Below are positions 35,998 to 45,127 of a DNA stretch of 63,894 bases, in pieces. Position 1 is the first letter of the stretch. Every line of letters starts with the position of its first letter. The stretch is taken from contig CAYRCC010000007.1 of the NCBI GenBank assembly GCA_964422725.1, positions 1 to 63,894 on the forward strand, given 5' to 3'. The DNA comes from CAKSNH01 sp964422725. Its GTDB lineage: Bacteria > Bacillota > Clostridia > UBA1381. Made by a program: the position numbers and the translations under genes. The notes beneath the pieces are model-generated. The model did no database searches. It was given only the letters and a program-made list of their open reading frames with translations, and was not told the DNA's origin.

Positions 35998-36726
35998 GTG
36001 ATGAAAATTGTAATTGTCCGTCACGGTGACCCTGATTATGAAAATGATTCGCTGACGGAAAAGGGATTTCGTGAGGCGGAAATTGTTGCCGACAGGATTA
36101 CACAGCTTGATGTAAAGGAATTTTTTGTGTCGCCGCTTGGACGCGCGCAGGCTACCGCCGCCGCGACTCTCAAGCGTTTAAACCGCGATGCTGTGGTTTA
36201 TGACTGGCTGAGGGAGTTTCCGGGAAGGGCGGTAGATGAAAAGGGGAATTTGCGCCTTCCTTGGGACTATATGCCGTCGGATTGGACGAAATATCCGCTT
36301 TTTTACGATAAAGACGGTTGGTATAACGAAGATAGAATGAGTAAAGGTGACGTAAAGGAAGCATATCAAAATATTGCTGACGGAATAGATTCAATTCTTG
36401 AAAAATACGGCTATAAGCGTGACGGACTTTTTTACAGGACCGAGTGCGGCAACAAAGATACCATTGTGATTTTCTGTCATTTGGGTGCCGGTCTTGCGAT
36501 ATTGTCGCACCTTATAGGTGTATCGGCATTGGTTCTGTGGCAGGGGTGTTTTATCGCCCCTACCTCCGTTACAACTATAGTAAGTGAGGAGCGGATACCC
36601 GGAGAGGCGGCTTGGCGTGCTGTGGGAATAGGAGACATATCGCATTTATACGCCGCCGGAGAACCTATGTCGATGTCGGGCTTTTTTGATGAAAGTGCGT
36701 CATATGATTTAAAGAACAAAGCATAA
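35998..36726 (+). CDS. Histidine phosphatase family protein
   Basis: A 242-residue member of the phosphoglycerate-mutase-like (histidine phosphatase) superfamily. The phospho-acceptor motif RHG is at residues 9-11 (IVRHGDPDYE), followed by SPLGRAQATA near residue 45, and the second catalytic histidine is near 162 (VIFCHLGAG). It hydrolyses a phosphoester; the substrate is not evident. AAAGGA lies 7 bases before GTG 35998 and 10 before ATG 36001, so either may start it. It follows the hybrid kinase by 15 bases and probably shares its transcript. Confidence 0.85.
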   Translation: MMKIVIVRHGDPDYENDSLTEKGFREAEIVADRITQLDVKEFFVSPLGRAQATAAATLKRLNRDAVVYDWLREFPGRAVDEKGNLRLPWDYMPSDWTKYPLFYDKDGWYNEDRMSKGDVKEAYQNIADGIDSILEKYGYKRDGLFYRTECGNKDTIVIFCHLGAGLAILSHLIGVSALVLWQGCFIAPTSVTTIVSEERIPGEAAWRAVGIGDISHLYAAGEPMSMSGFFDESASYDLKNKA

Positions 36727-36754
36727 CAGGACTGATACTTGGAAGGTGAGCTTT

Positions 36755-38401
36755 ATGAATGAATACTCTGATAAATATATTGAAAGTACCGACCTTGAAA
36801 ATTGTGTGTTTGACGATTTTTTCGATGTCGATGAAATACAGAAACTGCAGGACAATGTTTCGCGTGCACTGCGAATTGCCTGCATAATAACTTATCCTGA
36901 CGGTAAACCGATAACAAAACCGAGCAATTTTTGCAATTTCTGCGAAAAAGTAGTCAGAACGAGCAAGGTTGGACTGGCAAACTGTATGCTCTCCGATGCT
37001 ACCCTCGGAAAACCGCATAAAGGCGGTCCGCTTATAAATCGTTGTCCGGCGGGGCTTATGGATGCCGGCGTAAGCATTATGGTGGGAGATAAGCACGTGG
37101 CAAACTGGCTGTGCGGTCAGGTGAGAGATGAAACAATAAATTTCAGCGAGGAGGAAAACAGGAAAAAGGCACTTGAAATGGAGCTTGACCCCGATGTATA
37201 CTGTAAAGCGATATCCGAGGTGACGTTTATGTCACACGAAAATGTAGTCAATACGGCAAATCTTATTTATATTATTGCAAATCAGCTGTCGGAAATCGCG
37301 TATAAAAATTATTTACAGGGGATAGAAATAGAAAATAGGAAAAAGCTTGAAAAGAAACTTACCGAGGAACACGAAAAACTGGTAAAACTGCATACTCGCG
37401 ATACACTCACCGGTGTATACAGCCGCAGTTATTTTAACTCCAAGGTTGCTGAATACGATGAACATACGGAAATACCGGTAACCGTAATTATGGGCGATGT
37501 AAACAATCTGAAATTTGTAAATGACATTTTCGGACATCATTACGGTGATGAACTTATTGTTACAGCATGCAATATTTTAAAAGAATATGCAAAGGATAAC
37601 TATATAATAGGACGCTGCGGCGGTGATGAATTTAATATAATTATTCCGAACGGGACAATTGAGGAGGCAAAGGAGTATTGTGAAAAGGTACAGGCAGCGT
37701 GTTGTATGCATACGCTGTGCGATATTACGCCGTCAATCGCACTCGGCTGTGCGGCGAGAAACCTGGACACTCAAAAGCTCAGTGCGGTGATAGGTTTTGC
37801 GGAAACCAAAATGTATCACAATAAAGCATTGATGAAACAAAAACAGAATATTTTGGGTGACATTGAAAATCTTTTGTATAAAAAGGGATATTTGGATAAG
37901 GAATATATAAGTATGATTACAGGTATGGCGGTGGATTTTGCAAAGTATATGAATTTTGACGCTGACACCACAAATAATCTTGCAATGCTTGCGAGAATAG
38001 TAAATTTCGGTTTGGTTTCGCTGTCACAGGAACATTTCAATTGTATTGATAACGTTGAGATGGTGTGTGAACAGCTTGAGGCAGGCTACAGAATAGCAAA
38101 GCTGTCGGAGAAAACAAGTTCGCTTGCAGACTGTGTATATCAAAGTCAGGAATGGTGGTGCGGGCATGGTGTTCCTATGCATAAAAAGGAACACGAAATA
38201 AAACCGCTTGCAAGAATTATAAATATAATAAATTATTTTGTGCGTATGATAAGCAGCTGTCCTTACGGCTACAGCCGCACGTATAAAGTGGCTGTTAATT
38301 TGATAAAAAAGTACAGCGGCAAACGTTTTGATCCGGTGTATGCGGAAAAGTTTGTCGCGTTTACCGAAACGGAGCTTTCGTATTTGGCAAAATTGAAATA
38401 A
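36755..38401 (+). CDS. PocR-GGDEF diguanylate cyclase with HD-like tail
   Basis: A 548-residue protein. Residues 20-195 form a PocR-type ligand domain with conserved Cys residues (NFCNFCEKV, NRCPAGL). Next comes a coiled coil, then a GGDEF domain (about 210-370) with the intact RCGGDEF motif (about residue 285), pointing to active c-di-GMP synthesis. The last 170 residues are helical, resembling a degenerate HD-GYP/HD domain (no HD pair is visible). PocR domains bind small organic ligands or corrinoid-type compounds in known regulators. ATG 36755 follows GGAAGG at 8 bases. It follows the phosphatase by 28 bases, and its cyclase activity would oppose the upstream EAL. Confidence 0.85.
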   Translation: MNEYSDKYIESTDLENCVFDDFFDVDEIQKLQDNVSRALRIACIITYPDGKPITKPSNFCNFCEKVVRTSKVGLANCMLSDATLGKPHKGGPLINRCPAGLMDAGVSIMVGDKHVANWLCGQVRDETINFSEEENRKKALEMELDPDVYCKAISEVTFMSHENVVNTANLIYIIANQLSEIAYKNYLQGIEIENRKKLEKKLTEEHEKLVKLHTRDTLTGVYSRSYFNSKVAEYDEHTEIPVTVIMGDVNNLKFVNDIFGHHYGDELIVTACNILKEYAKDNYIIGRCGGDEFNIIIPNGTIEEAKEYCEKVQAACCMHTLCDITPSIALGCAARNLDTQKLSAVIGFAETKMYHNKALMKQKQNILGDIENLLYKKGYLDKEYISMITGMAVDFAKYMNFDADTTNNLAMLARIVNFGLVSLSQEHFNCIDNVEMVCEQLEAGYRIAKLSEKTSSLADCVYQSQEWWCGHGVPMHKKEHEIKPLARIINIINYFVRMISSCPYGYSRTYKVAVNLIKKYSGKRFDPVYAEKFVAFTETELSYLAKLK

Positions 38402-38425
38402 TTCGGAGGTGTTTACGGAATTTTT

Positions 38426-39835
38426 ATGGAGTGGGTAGTAGTTGCATATATTATAAGCTTTATACTTATAACCGTGCTTGTGTGTTTTGAACGCAGAGAG
38501 CCGGTTGTTGCGCTTGCGTGGGTTATGGGGTTTATACTTTTTCCGGTTGTCGGACTTGTGGTGTTTTTGTTTTTCGGACGCGGACTCAAATCCTATAATA
38601 AGAAAAAGTATTCTCTGCGCGCACAGCAGAATATGGAATATTCAAAGGAGCTTAAACGTCAATTTAAGATTTTCGGACACAATAACGAGCAGACAACATC
38701 AATAATACGCTATCTTATCAATGCGAATCAAAGCTTCTATACCGATGACAATTCTGTGGAAATATTTACTGATGCAAAAGGAAAGTATGAAAAGCTGTTT
38801 GATGATATAGAAAATGCACAGGAAACCATAAATCTTTTGTATTTCATAATACGCAACGACAATACCGGCAGACGGCTGATTGAATTGCTGACTCAAAAAG
38901 CGCGTGAGGGAGTTGAGGTACGTCTTTTGTATGATGATATAGGAAGTATTTTAACTCCGAAAAGGATTTTCAAACCGCTCAAAGAGGCGGGCGGTAAAGT
39001 ATGTCTGTTTTTGCCGATAAAGCTGGGGTCATATCTTGCGGTGAATCATCGCAATCATCGCAAGATTGCCGTGATAGACGGAAAATACGGTTATTTGGGC
39101 GGTATGAATATCGGCGATGAATATATGGGATTGAAGAAACTCACTCCTTGGCGTGATACGCATATGCGCATTGTGGGCAGTGCGGTGTTCTTTTTGCAGG
39201 AACGTTTTGCGATGGACTGGAAACATTCGACAGGTGAAGATTTGTCGGGAGATTTTTCAAAATTTTTTGCGCGTACGGTGTGCGGCGGAGATGTGGGAAT
39301 GCAGCTTGCGGCGAGTGGTCCGGATTCAAAATACGAGGAAATAAAATGTGCTATGATTAAAATAATCAGCGGTGCGCAGAAGTATGTATATATACAGACA
39401 CCGTACTTTGTTCCTGACAAAGCCTTTACGGAAACGCTGATTGTTGCGGTAAAATCGGGAGTCGATGTGGAGATTATGCTGCCGGGCAAACCGGATAAAA
39501 AAGCGGTTTATTATACGACTATGTCGTATGTCGGAGAGTTGTTGGATGCCGGAATAAAGGTATATCTGCATCCGGGTTTTATTCATTCAAAAACCATAGT
39601 TGCCGACGACGAAATATGTACGATAGGCACAACGAATATTGATATACGAAGTTTTCAGCTGCATTTTGAAATGAATGCTTTTATATATAACAATAAAAAG
39701 AGCGTACAGTGCCGCGAGATTTTTGAGGCTGATAAGAAAGAGTGTTTGGAAATGACGCGTGAAATTTATCAGAAACGCGGCGTTGGACAGATTATGAAAG
39801 AGGGATTTTTCAGAATGTTTTCACCTATTATGTAG
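38426..39835 (+). CDS. cls: Cardiolipin synthase (PLD family)
   Basis: A 469-residue cardiolipin synthase that joins two phosphatidylglycerol molecules in the membrane. Two N-terminal membrane helices (about 2-23 and 32-52) precede the paired phospholipase-D motifs: HRNHRKIAVIDG (about 207) and HSKTIVADDE (about 388), each HxK with a downstream Asp and Gly-Asn context (GGMNIGDEY, GTTNIDIRS). Length is normal. It follows the PocR gene after 24 bases with a GGAGG-type site. Confidence 0.93.
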   Translation: MEWVVVAYIISFILITVLVCFERREPVVALAWVMGFILFPVVGLVVFLFFGRGLKSYNKKKYSLRAQQNMEYSKELKRQFKIFGHNNEQTTSIIRYLINANQSFYTDDNSVEIFTDAKGKYEKLFDDIENAQETINLLYFIIRNDNTGRRLIELLTQKAREGVEVRLLYDDIGSILTPKRIFKPLKEAGGKVCLFLPIKLGSYLAVNHRNHRKIAVIDGKYGYLGGMNIGDEYMGLKKLTPWRDTHMRIVGSAVFFLQERFAMDWKHSTGEDLSGDFSKFFARTVCGGDVGMQLAASGPDSKYEEIKCAMIKIISGAQKYVYIQTPYFVPDKAFTETLIVAVKSGVDVEIMLPGKPDKKAVYYTTMSYVGELLDAGIKVYLHPGFIHSKTIVADDEICTIGTTNIDIRSFQLHFEMNAFIYNNKKSVQCREIFEADKKECLEMTREIYQKRGVGQIMKEGFFRMFSPIM

Positions 39836-39856
39836 TTAAGCGTGAGGAAATGAACA

Positions 39857-40192
39857 ATGAGGATTAAAAAGGTTACAACATTTAACAAATTTATAATTAT
39901 CAGTTCGATATGTATTGCGGTTATGCTTTTGGGGGTTATACTTCTCAGTAACCACTCGGTCAGCGAGGCAATGAGCAATTGGGTTATTGACGGTGCCGGC
40001 GAAGGCAATTATACCGCCGAACAGCGCGAGCTGTACACTGACCTTATGATTATATTGATTTTGGGTATGCCGGTTTTTGCTGTTTTGATAAGAATAATTT
40101 CCGCGCTGAGGCGCAGTATGCTGAAAAGAAAGCTGATAAGGGAGGGGCGGCACGACGAGTACCGCGAGTTGTTCGGAAAATGCGATAATTAA
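39857..40192 (+). CDS. Hypothetical two-helix membrane protein
   Basis: A 111-residue protein not recognised. Two hydrophobic stretches (about 12-32 and 57-78) indicate two membrane helices with a short outside loop carrying Asn, Ser and Glu. The C-terminal tail is basic (RRSMLKRKLIREGR) and probably cytosolic. It starts 21 bases after cls with a GAGGAAA site, so it is probably co-transcribed. Confidence 0.65.
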   Translation: MRIKKVTTFNKFIIISSICIAVMLLGVILLSNHSVSEAMSNWVIDGAGEGNYTAEQRELYTDLMIILILGMPVFAVLIRIISALRRSMLKRKLIREGRHDEYRELFGKCDN

Positions 40193-40287
40193 TGCGGCAT
40201 TTAACAATTTAGCATAATAAATAGTTTACAAATCTTATAATGTGTGGTATACTGTAATAGGAATATGATTTTTTAGGGGATGTTTTA

Positions 40288-40605
40288 ATGTACGATGTTG
40301 AAAATATGATGGAAATTATAGTAAAGGATAGGTTTGATAAGGTTATCGACCAGCTTGACTGCTGTCAGTGCGAAAGGTGCAAATCCGATATAATTGCTTA
40401 TGCGCTGAATCATTTGCCGGCAAAATATGTAACGTCGGTTGCCGGTCAGCTTTTTGCAAAGCTTGAGTATTTCTCACTCCAGAATGAAGCGAATGTACTT
40501 ACGGCACTCATTCAGGCGGCAAAGATAGTAAACAGCAATCCGCACCACGATGTCGGCTATGATAAGGCTGTCGCTGAAAGAATGAGGTATGAACAAGCCA
40601 AATAG
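40288..40605 (+). CDS. ComFB-like protein (putative c-di-GMP receptor)
   Basis: A 105-residue protein matching the late-competence ComFB family: N-terminal MYDVENMMEIIVKDRFDKV, a CCQCERCKSD cysteine cluster near residue 28, then helical ALNHLPAKYVTS. Work on related ComFB/CdgR proteins reported c-di-GMP binding, so it may read the signal made and destroyed by the upstream proteins; that link is inference. The 40193-40287 gap contains TTTACA and TATACT-like hexamers, so it may have its own promoter, and GGGG precedes the ATG. Confidence 0.8.
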   Translation: MYDVENMMEIIVKDRFDKVIDQLDCCQCERCKSDIIAYALNHLPAKYVTSVAGQLFAKLEYFSLQNEANVLTALIQAAKIVNSNPHHDVGYDKAVAERMRYEQAK

Positions 40606-40670
40606 CAAAGCGGGCATAAAAATTGAGTGTGTGAGGGGATTTGTCAATTCTGCGGTAAAATGCGTATGCT

Positions 40671-40710
40671 TGCCGCCGTCGTCTGACGGCGGCATTAATT
40701 TTGATTTTTT
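40671..40710 (+). terminator. Terminator after the comFB-like gene
   Basis: TGCCGCCGTC (40671-40680) pairs with GACGGCGGCA (40685-40694), 4-base loop, followed by a T-rich stretch to 40710. Confidence 0.85.
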
Positions 40711-40766
40711 TAACATCGCCGAAACAGTACCGAAAAACGGTACATAAAAAAACGGAGGTAATACAG

Positions 40767-41312
40767 ATGAAAACAATTTTGCAGTTGTTTTTGGCATTTG
40801 CCAAAATAGGTGCAGTCACGTTCGGAGGCGGATATGCAATGCTGCCGATATTGCAGCGTGATATTGTCGCGAAATACGGTTGGGCGACGGAAGAAGAAAT
40901 TATGGATTATTTTGCTATAGGGCAGTGTACCCCGGGCATTATTGCGGTGAATACAGCCACATTTATAGGTTATAAGCAAAAGGGGATTTTGGGCGGAATA
41001 TTTGCGACTTTGGGAGTGGTTTTTCCGTCATTGGTAATAATTTCGATTATTGCGGCATTTATAACGAATTTTGCCGAACTGCCGATTGTAATACACGCGT
41101 TCAACGGTATAAGAGTGTGTGTGTGCGTGCTTATATTCAATGCGGTAATTAAGCTGGCAAAGGGCGCGCTGGTTGATAAGTGGACATATGTAATATTTGT
41201 GGTGGTACTTATTTTGTCGTTGGTGCTTGATGTGTCGGCGGCGATTTTGGTGGTTGCGGCAGGAGTCGTTGGACTTTTGATAAAACGTTTTACAAAAAAG
41301 GAGGATAAATAG
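40767..41312 (+). CDS. Chromate transporter family protein, first half
   Basis: A 181-residue half-size member of the CHR family. The conserved FGGGYAMLPILQRDIV segment (about residues 19-34) and the QCTPGIIAVN motif (about 52) are present, with about five to six membrane helices. CHR proteins are either one long chain or pairs of short ones; this gene is followed after one base by the partner. The start at 40767 is chosen because ACGGAGG lies 9 bases upstream. Many short CHR pairs are not proven to move chromate, so the substrate is open. Confidence 0.88.
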   Translation: MKTILQLFLAFAKIGAVTFGGGYAMLPILQRDIVAKYGWATEEEIMDYFAIGQCTPGIIAVNTATFIGYKQKGILGGIFATLGVVFPSLVIISIIAAFITNFAELPIVIHAFNGIRVCVCVLIFNAVIKLAKGALVDKWTYVIFVVVLILSLVLDVSAAILVVAAGVVGLLIKRFTKKEDK

Positions 41313-41313
41313 T

Positions 41314-41859
41314 ATGTTGTTGCTTGAACTGTTTATTTCCTTTTTTAAAATAGGATTGTTTGCTGTCGGCGGCGGCTTGGCAACACTTCCGTTCCTGTAC
41401 GAGCTTGCCAATACGCATGACTGGATTTCGGTTGCGGACATTTCAAATCTTGTGGCGATATCCGAGTCAACACCCGGCCCGCTCGGTGTTAATATGGCTA
41501 CCTATGTGGGTTTTCTTCAGTCGGGAGTTGTGGGCGCTGTGGTTGCGACGCTTGGCTTGGTTACGCCGTCGATAATAGTTATAATAATTATTGCCGGTAT
41601 TTTGGATAAGTTTAAAAACAGTAAAATTGTAAGTGATGCGTTTTACGGACTTCGTGCGGCATCGTGTGCGCTGATAGCATCAGCGGGACTAGGTGTTGCA
41701 AGGCTTGCGCTGTGCGGTGAAAAAATTACGGATTTCTTTTGGCAGGGGATAGCATTGGCTGTGGTTTTGTATATTGCGATTAAAAAGCTGAAATGGCATC
41801 CGGTAGCGTTTATTGCGATTGCGGCGGTGATTGGTATAGTATTCAAATTTGAAATATAG
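41314..41859 (+). CDS. Chromate transporter family protein, second half
   Basis: A 181-residue partner of the upstream half. It has the mirrored motifs VGGGLATLPFLYELA (about 20-34) and ESTPGPLGVNMATYVGF (about 52-68). Five or six hydrophobic helices fill the chain. The AAGGAGG ribosome site lies inside the end of the first gene, so the two are co-translated and probably form a heterodimer. It ends before a bidirectional terminator. Confidence 0.9.
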   Translation: MLLLELFISFFKIGLFAVGGGLATLPFLYELANTHDWISVADISNLVAISESTPGPLGVNMATYVGFLQSGVVGAVVATLGLVTPSIIVIIIIAGILDKFKNSKIVSDAFYGLRAASCALIASAGLGVARLALCGEKITDFFWQGIALAVVLYIAIKKLKWHPVAFIAIAAVIGIVFKFEI

Positions 41860-41867
41860 AGATAAAC

Positions 41868-41897
41868 AACGCATACCGCGTTATCGCGGTATGCGTT
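41868..41897. terminator. Bidirectional terminator between chr pair and htpG
   Basis: 13-base arms (41868-41880 with 41885-41897), loop TTAT, between convergent genes. Confidence 0.9.
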
Positions 41898-41911
41898 TTG
41901 TGTAATCGGAA

Positions 41912-43750
41912 TTAGATTATTTTATTCATTATGATATTGCTTCGTTCGATAAACTTAGTCATTTCATCGCCGCCGAGCGGTTGGTGACTAATCATTGCAA
42001 GGTCATATATGTGTTCGCAAATCAACTTTGCATCGTCGTTGTTCATATCGGAAATACGGTTTACCAACGGATTGTTTCTGTTAAGCACAAGCGTAAATTC
42101 GTCTTTAAACATCGGTGCAAAATTTCCCATACTCTGTCCGTAAGCTTTGTACATTTCACGCATACGGCGCGATTGCTCGGAAAGGAGAATTACCGCCGGA
42201 ATATCCGCTTTTTTCAGCGACTGAACTTCTATTTTCAACTCGTCATTACCCAGATTTTCCTTAAACAACTCAATTAGCTTGCCGTCACTTTCCTCGTTGA
42301 TTTCGGTATCGTTTTTCAGGTTGTCCGAAATCACCGAGTCAATTCGCTTAAATTTAACGTCGTTTTCTTTCATTTCCAAAAACGAAATAAAATGCGTATC
42401 CATCATAGTCGGCAGTATAAGTGCTTTCAGTCCCTGTTCCTTGAAAAGGTTAATGTACTGCGCCTGTTGTTTTTCGTCCGAAACATAGTAGACATCTTTG
42501 GTTTCCTTGCCGTCAAGATAATCGGAAAGGGTAGTGTAGTTGCCGTCGGTGTCTTTGTAAATCAGAATATCTTTTACTTTGTCGTAGAACTTTTCGTCGC
42601 GCATACAGCCGTATTTGATAAAGATGTTAATATCGTCCCAATATGTGTTATAGTTGTCACGCTCTTTTTTGTAAAGTTCTGTAAGCTTATCGGCGATTTT
42701 CTTTGTGATATGAGCGGCGATTTTCTTTACATATCCGTCGTTTTGCAGGAAACTTCTGGAAACGTTAAGCGGTAAATCCGGACAGTCAATCACGCCCTTC
42801 AAAAGCATCAAAAATTCAGGAATAACCTCTTTTACATTATCTGCCACAAAGACCTGATTATTAAACAATTTGATTTGTCCTTCGGCACCGTTAAGCTCGT
42901 GTGTCAGCTTTGGAAAATACAAAATACCCTTTAGGTTGAACGGATAATCGACATTCAGATGTATCCAGAACAACGGCGGATTGAAGTCAGCAAATACTTT
43001 GGTGTAGAAACTCTTGTATTCGTCTTCGGTGCAGTCTTTCGGATTCTTTGTCCAGAGCGGGGTTGTGTCGTTAATAGGCTTTGGTTCGGCACTTTCACCG
43101 CTGTCGTCATCTTTGTCCTCTTTGCCGGCAACATCAAAATAGATTTCTACAGGCAAAAACGAACAATACTTATTAAGTACCGAGCGGACGGTGTATTCTT
43201 CCAAAAAATCCTCGCTGTCCTCGGCAATATACAGAGTGATGGTTGTACCGCGTTCACTTCTTGTTCCGTCGGAAATCTCATATTCCATACTTCCGTCGCA
43301 GGACCATTTAACCGCCGCCGCACCGTCGGTAAATGACAGTGTATCTATTTCCACTTTTTGAGCAACCATAAATGCCGAGTAGAAACCAAGACCGAAATGT
43401 CCTATAATTTGACTACTGTCATCGGTTTTGTCGCGGTATTTTGAAAGAAATTCCGCAGCACCGGAAAAGGCGATTTGGTTGATATACTTATCGACCTCAT
43501 CGGCTGTCATACCGATACCGTTGTCGGAAATGACAAGCTTTTTTGCGGATTTGTCACATAAAATATTCACTTTATATTCTGCATCGCTTATATCGGCTTC
43601 ACCCATTGCAACGAGTTTTTTTAACTTTGTGATAGCATCACAGGCGTTTGATACAAGCTCTCTTAGAAAAATGTCTTTATCCGAATAAAGCCATTTTTTA
43701 ATAATAGGAAAAAGATTTTCCGAATTTACTGAAATATTTCCTTTAGCCAC
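41912..43750 (-). CDS. htpG: Chaperone HtpG (Hsp90)
   Basis: A bacterial Hsp90 of about 612 residues. The N-terminal GHKL ATPase shows NACDAI (about 35), DNGIGMT (about 80) and GHFGLGFYSAFMVA (about 118); middle and C-terminal dimerisation domains follow without gap. Between about 200 and 230 is an acidic linker (DKDDDSGES), longer than in many bacterial forms. GTG 43750 is preferred because AAGGAG lies 9 bases upstream; TTG 43759 is nearly in contact with that site. A consensus promoter and a perfect CIRCE lie upstream, so HrcA control is likely. Confidence 0.97.
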   Translation of the reverse strand: MAKGNISVNSENLFPIIKKWLYSDKDIFLRELVSNACDAITKLKKLVAMGEADISDAEYKVNILCDKSAKKLVISDNGIGMTADEVDKYINQIAFSGAAEFLSKYRDKTDDSSQIIGHFGLGFYSAFMVAQKVEIDTLSFTDGAAAVKWSCDGSMEYEISDGTRSERGTTITLYIAEDSEDFLEEYTVRSVLNKYCSFLPVEIYFDVAGKEDKDDDSGESAEPKPINDTTPLWTKNPKDCTEDEYKSFYTKVFADFNPPLFWIHLNVDYPFNLKGILYFPKLTHELNGAEGQIKLFNNQVFVADNVKEVIPEFLMLLKGVIDCPDLPLNVSRSFLQNDGYVKKIAAHITKKIADKLTELYKKERDNYNTYWDDINIFIKYGCMRDEKFYDKVKDILIYKDTDGNYTTLSDYLDGKETKDVYYVSDEKQQAQYINLFKEQGLKALILPTMMDTHFISFLEMKENDVKFKRIDSVISDNLKNDTEINEESDGKLIELFKENLGNDELKIEVQSLKKADIPAVILLSEQSRRMREMYKAYGQSMGNFAPMFKDEFTLVLNRNNPLVNRISDMNNDDAKLICEHIYDLAMISHQPLGGDEMTKFIERSNIIMNKII

Positions 43751-43783
43751 TGAAAACAACTCCTTAAATTTATTTATACAGAT

Positions 43784-43812
43784 ATTTTAATACTATTTTG
43801 TATGTTTGTCAA
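43784..43812 (-). promoter_or_regulatory. Promoter of htpG
   Basis: TTGACA (43812-43807), 17-base spacer, TAAAAT (43789-43784) on the minus strand, about 30 bases before the htpG start. Confidence 0.85.
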
Positions 43813-43819
43813 CAAAAAA

Positions 43820-43846
43820 TTAGCACTCACCTAAAAAGAGTGCTAA
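43820..43846. promoter_or_regulatory. Perfect CIRCE element (HrcA operator)
   Basis: TTAGCACTC (43820-43828), 9-base spacer, GAGTGCTAA (43838-43846): an exact match to the CIRCE consensus. It lies 7 bases upstream of the -35 box of htpG. The start of the 43920 gene is not nearby, so htpG is the target. Confidence 0.95.
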
Positions 43847-43919
43847 TAATTTTCAATTAAGTTGATATAAAAGTGTTTGATAAATATAATAATAGCAAAT
43901 TAAGGGTAAATTTGCGCCG

Positions 43920-44759
43920 TTATACGTATCCGTAGATTCCTCTGACAGAAACCTCTCCCGACGATATTTTGCGGAGCACTCCGCCATATTGCACAATAAG
44001 ACTGCCGTCTGAGTCAATATCGACGGCTGTGGCGCGCAGACTTTGATTTTCGGCGGTTACATTGATTTCGCTGTTTAAGGTTATGCAATATTTTTTGTAT
44101 TCCGGCAAAAACGGTTCTATGCCGTTTTTTAAAAAGTGCATATAGCATTTTTCAAATTCGTGTAATATTTCCCGAAAAATAGTTTTTCTGCATTGTTTTG
44201 TTCCGCTTTCAATGAACAGAGAAGTCGCCTTGACTTTTAATGTGTCGTTGAAATCGGTGTTGTTTACGTTTATTCCTATGCCGCATACAATGTAATTGAT
44301 TTTGCCGTTTTCGGCTGACATTTCCGTGAGTATGCCGCATACCTTTTTGCCGTCTGTAACAATGTCGTTGGGCCATTTTATGGAGGCGCTGAAATTGCGG
44401 CGGCGCATTATACGGCATACCGCAAGTCCGGCGATAAGTGTGAGCAGCGGTGCTTTTTCGGGGGATATATTGGGTTTGAGTAATATTGACATATATATTC
44501 CGCTGCCTTTTTCGCTGTTCCATTCTCTGCCGAGCCGTCCTTTTCCGGCGGTCTGTGTTTCGGCAATAAAAACACTGCCGTCCGGACTTTGAAAATCCTG
44601 TTTGGCTTTGGTGTTGGTTGAGTCGATTTCATCGAAAACAAATAGTGTTCTGCCTATAAATTCGGTATTCAGTCCTGAAGAGAGTTCTTCGGCATCAAGA
44701 GTGTGTTCGGTATTTTCTGTGTATTCGCGGTTGTGATTTTGCGATACTGTTTTTGACAT
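43920..44759 (-). CDS. birA: Biotin--protein ligase (no repressor domain)
   Basis: A 279-residue biotin ligase that attaches biotin to carboxylase carrier domains. The biotinyl-AMP loop is GKGRLGREWNS (about residue 75) and the KWPNDI motif is near 130, with the GIGINVNN strand near 165. A C-terminal SH3-like part follows. The N terminus is a 35-residue polar segment rich in Glu, Thr and Asn rather than a helix-turn-helix, so it is a ligase without DNA binding. It follows the repeat element and has its own ribosome site. Confidence 0.93.
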   Translation of the reverse strand: MSKTVSQNHNREYTENTEHTLDAEELSSGLNTEFIGRTLFVFDEIDSTNTKAKQDFQSPDGSVFIAETQTAGKGRLGREWNSEKGSGIYMSILLKPNISPEKAPLLTLIAGLAVCRIMRRRNFSASIKWPNDIVTDGKKVCGILTEMSAENGKINYIVCGIGINVNNTDFNDTLKVKATSLFIESGTKQCRKTIFREILHEFEKCYMHFLKNGIEPFLPEYKKYCITLNSEINVTAENQSLRATAVDIDSDGSLIVQYGGVLRKISSGEVSVRGIYGYV

Positions 44760-44783
44760 TCAAATTTACTCCTTTTCAAAAAA

Positions 44784-45114
44784 AATCTCAATCAATGCGA
44801 TTGAGATTTCAGAGTGTAGACAAAACCCAACGTGTTTTGTATTAAAGTTTAGGTCAAGCCTTTTCAAAGGCTTGCGGATTTTTAAGGCAGAGCCTTAAAT
44901 CATCGTCCGCAGACGACGAAACTCCTAAGAGTTCAAGTTTTGTTCAAATTCTTTTAAATAGTATCGGAAAGATTTCCGACACCCGAAGGACGGTTTTACT
45001 GTAAGCAAAACTACTGAAAGTTTGTCGCTGTCCGCAGACGGCGAAACCTCCTCAAAAATTTTAAGCAAAACTAATAAGTCTACAGTCTGAATCTCAATCA
45101 ATACGATTGAGATT
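44784..45114. repeat. MITE-like 331-bp repeat element with end hairpins
   Basis: The 368-base gap between birA and the winged-helix gene is filled by a noncoding element. Each end carries a 25-base hairpin (AATCTCAATC, 5-base loop, GATTGAGATT) at 44784-44808 and 45090-45114, differing by one base. Next to each, the inner sequence TCAGAGTGTAGAC (left) and its inverted form (right) make imperfect terminal inverted repeats. Inside are further hairpins, such as CAAGCC with GGCTTG near 44855-44874. A piece of the element recurs at 63846-63894. No open frame of size is present. Confidence 0.8.
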
Positions 45115-45127
45115 GCATATCCGATAA

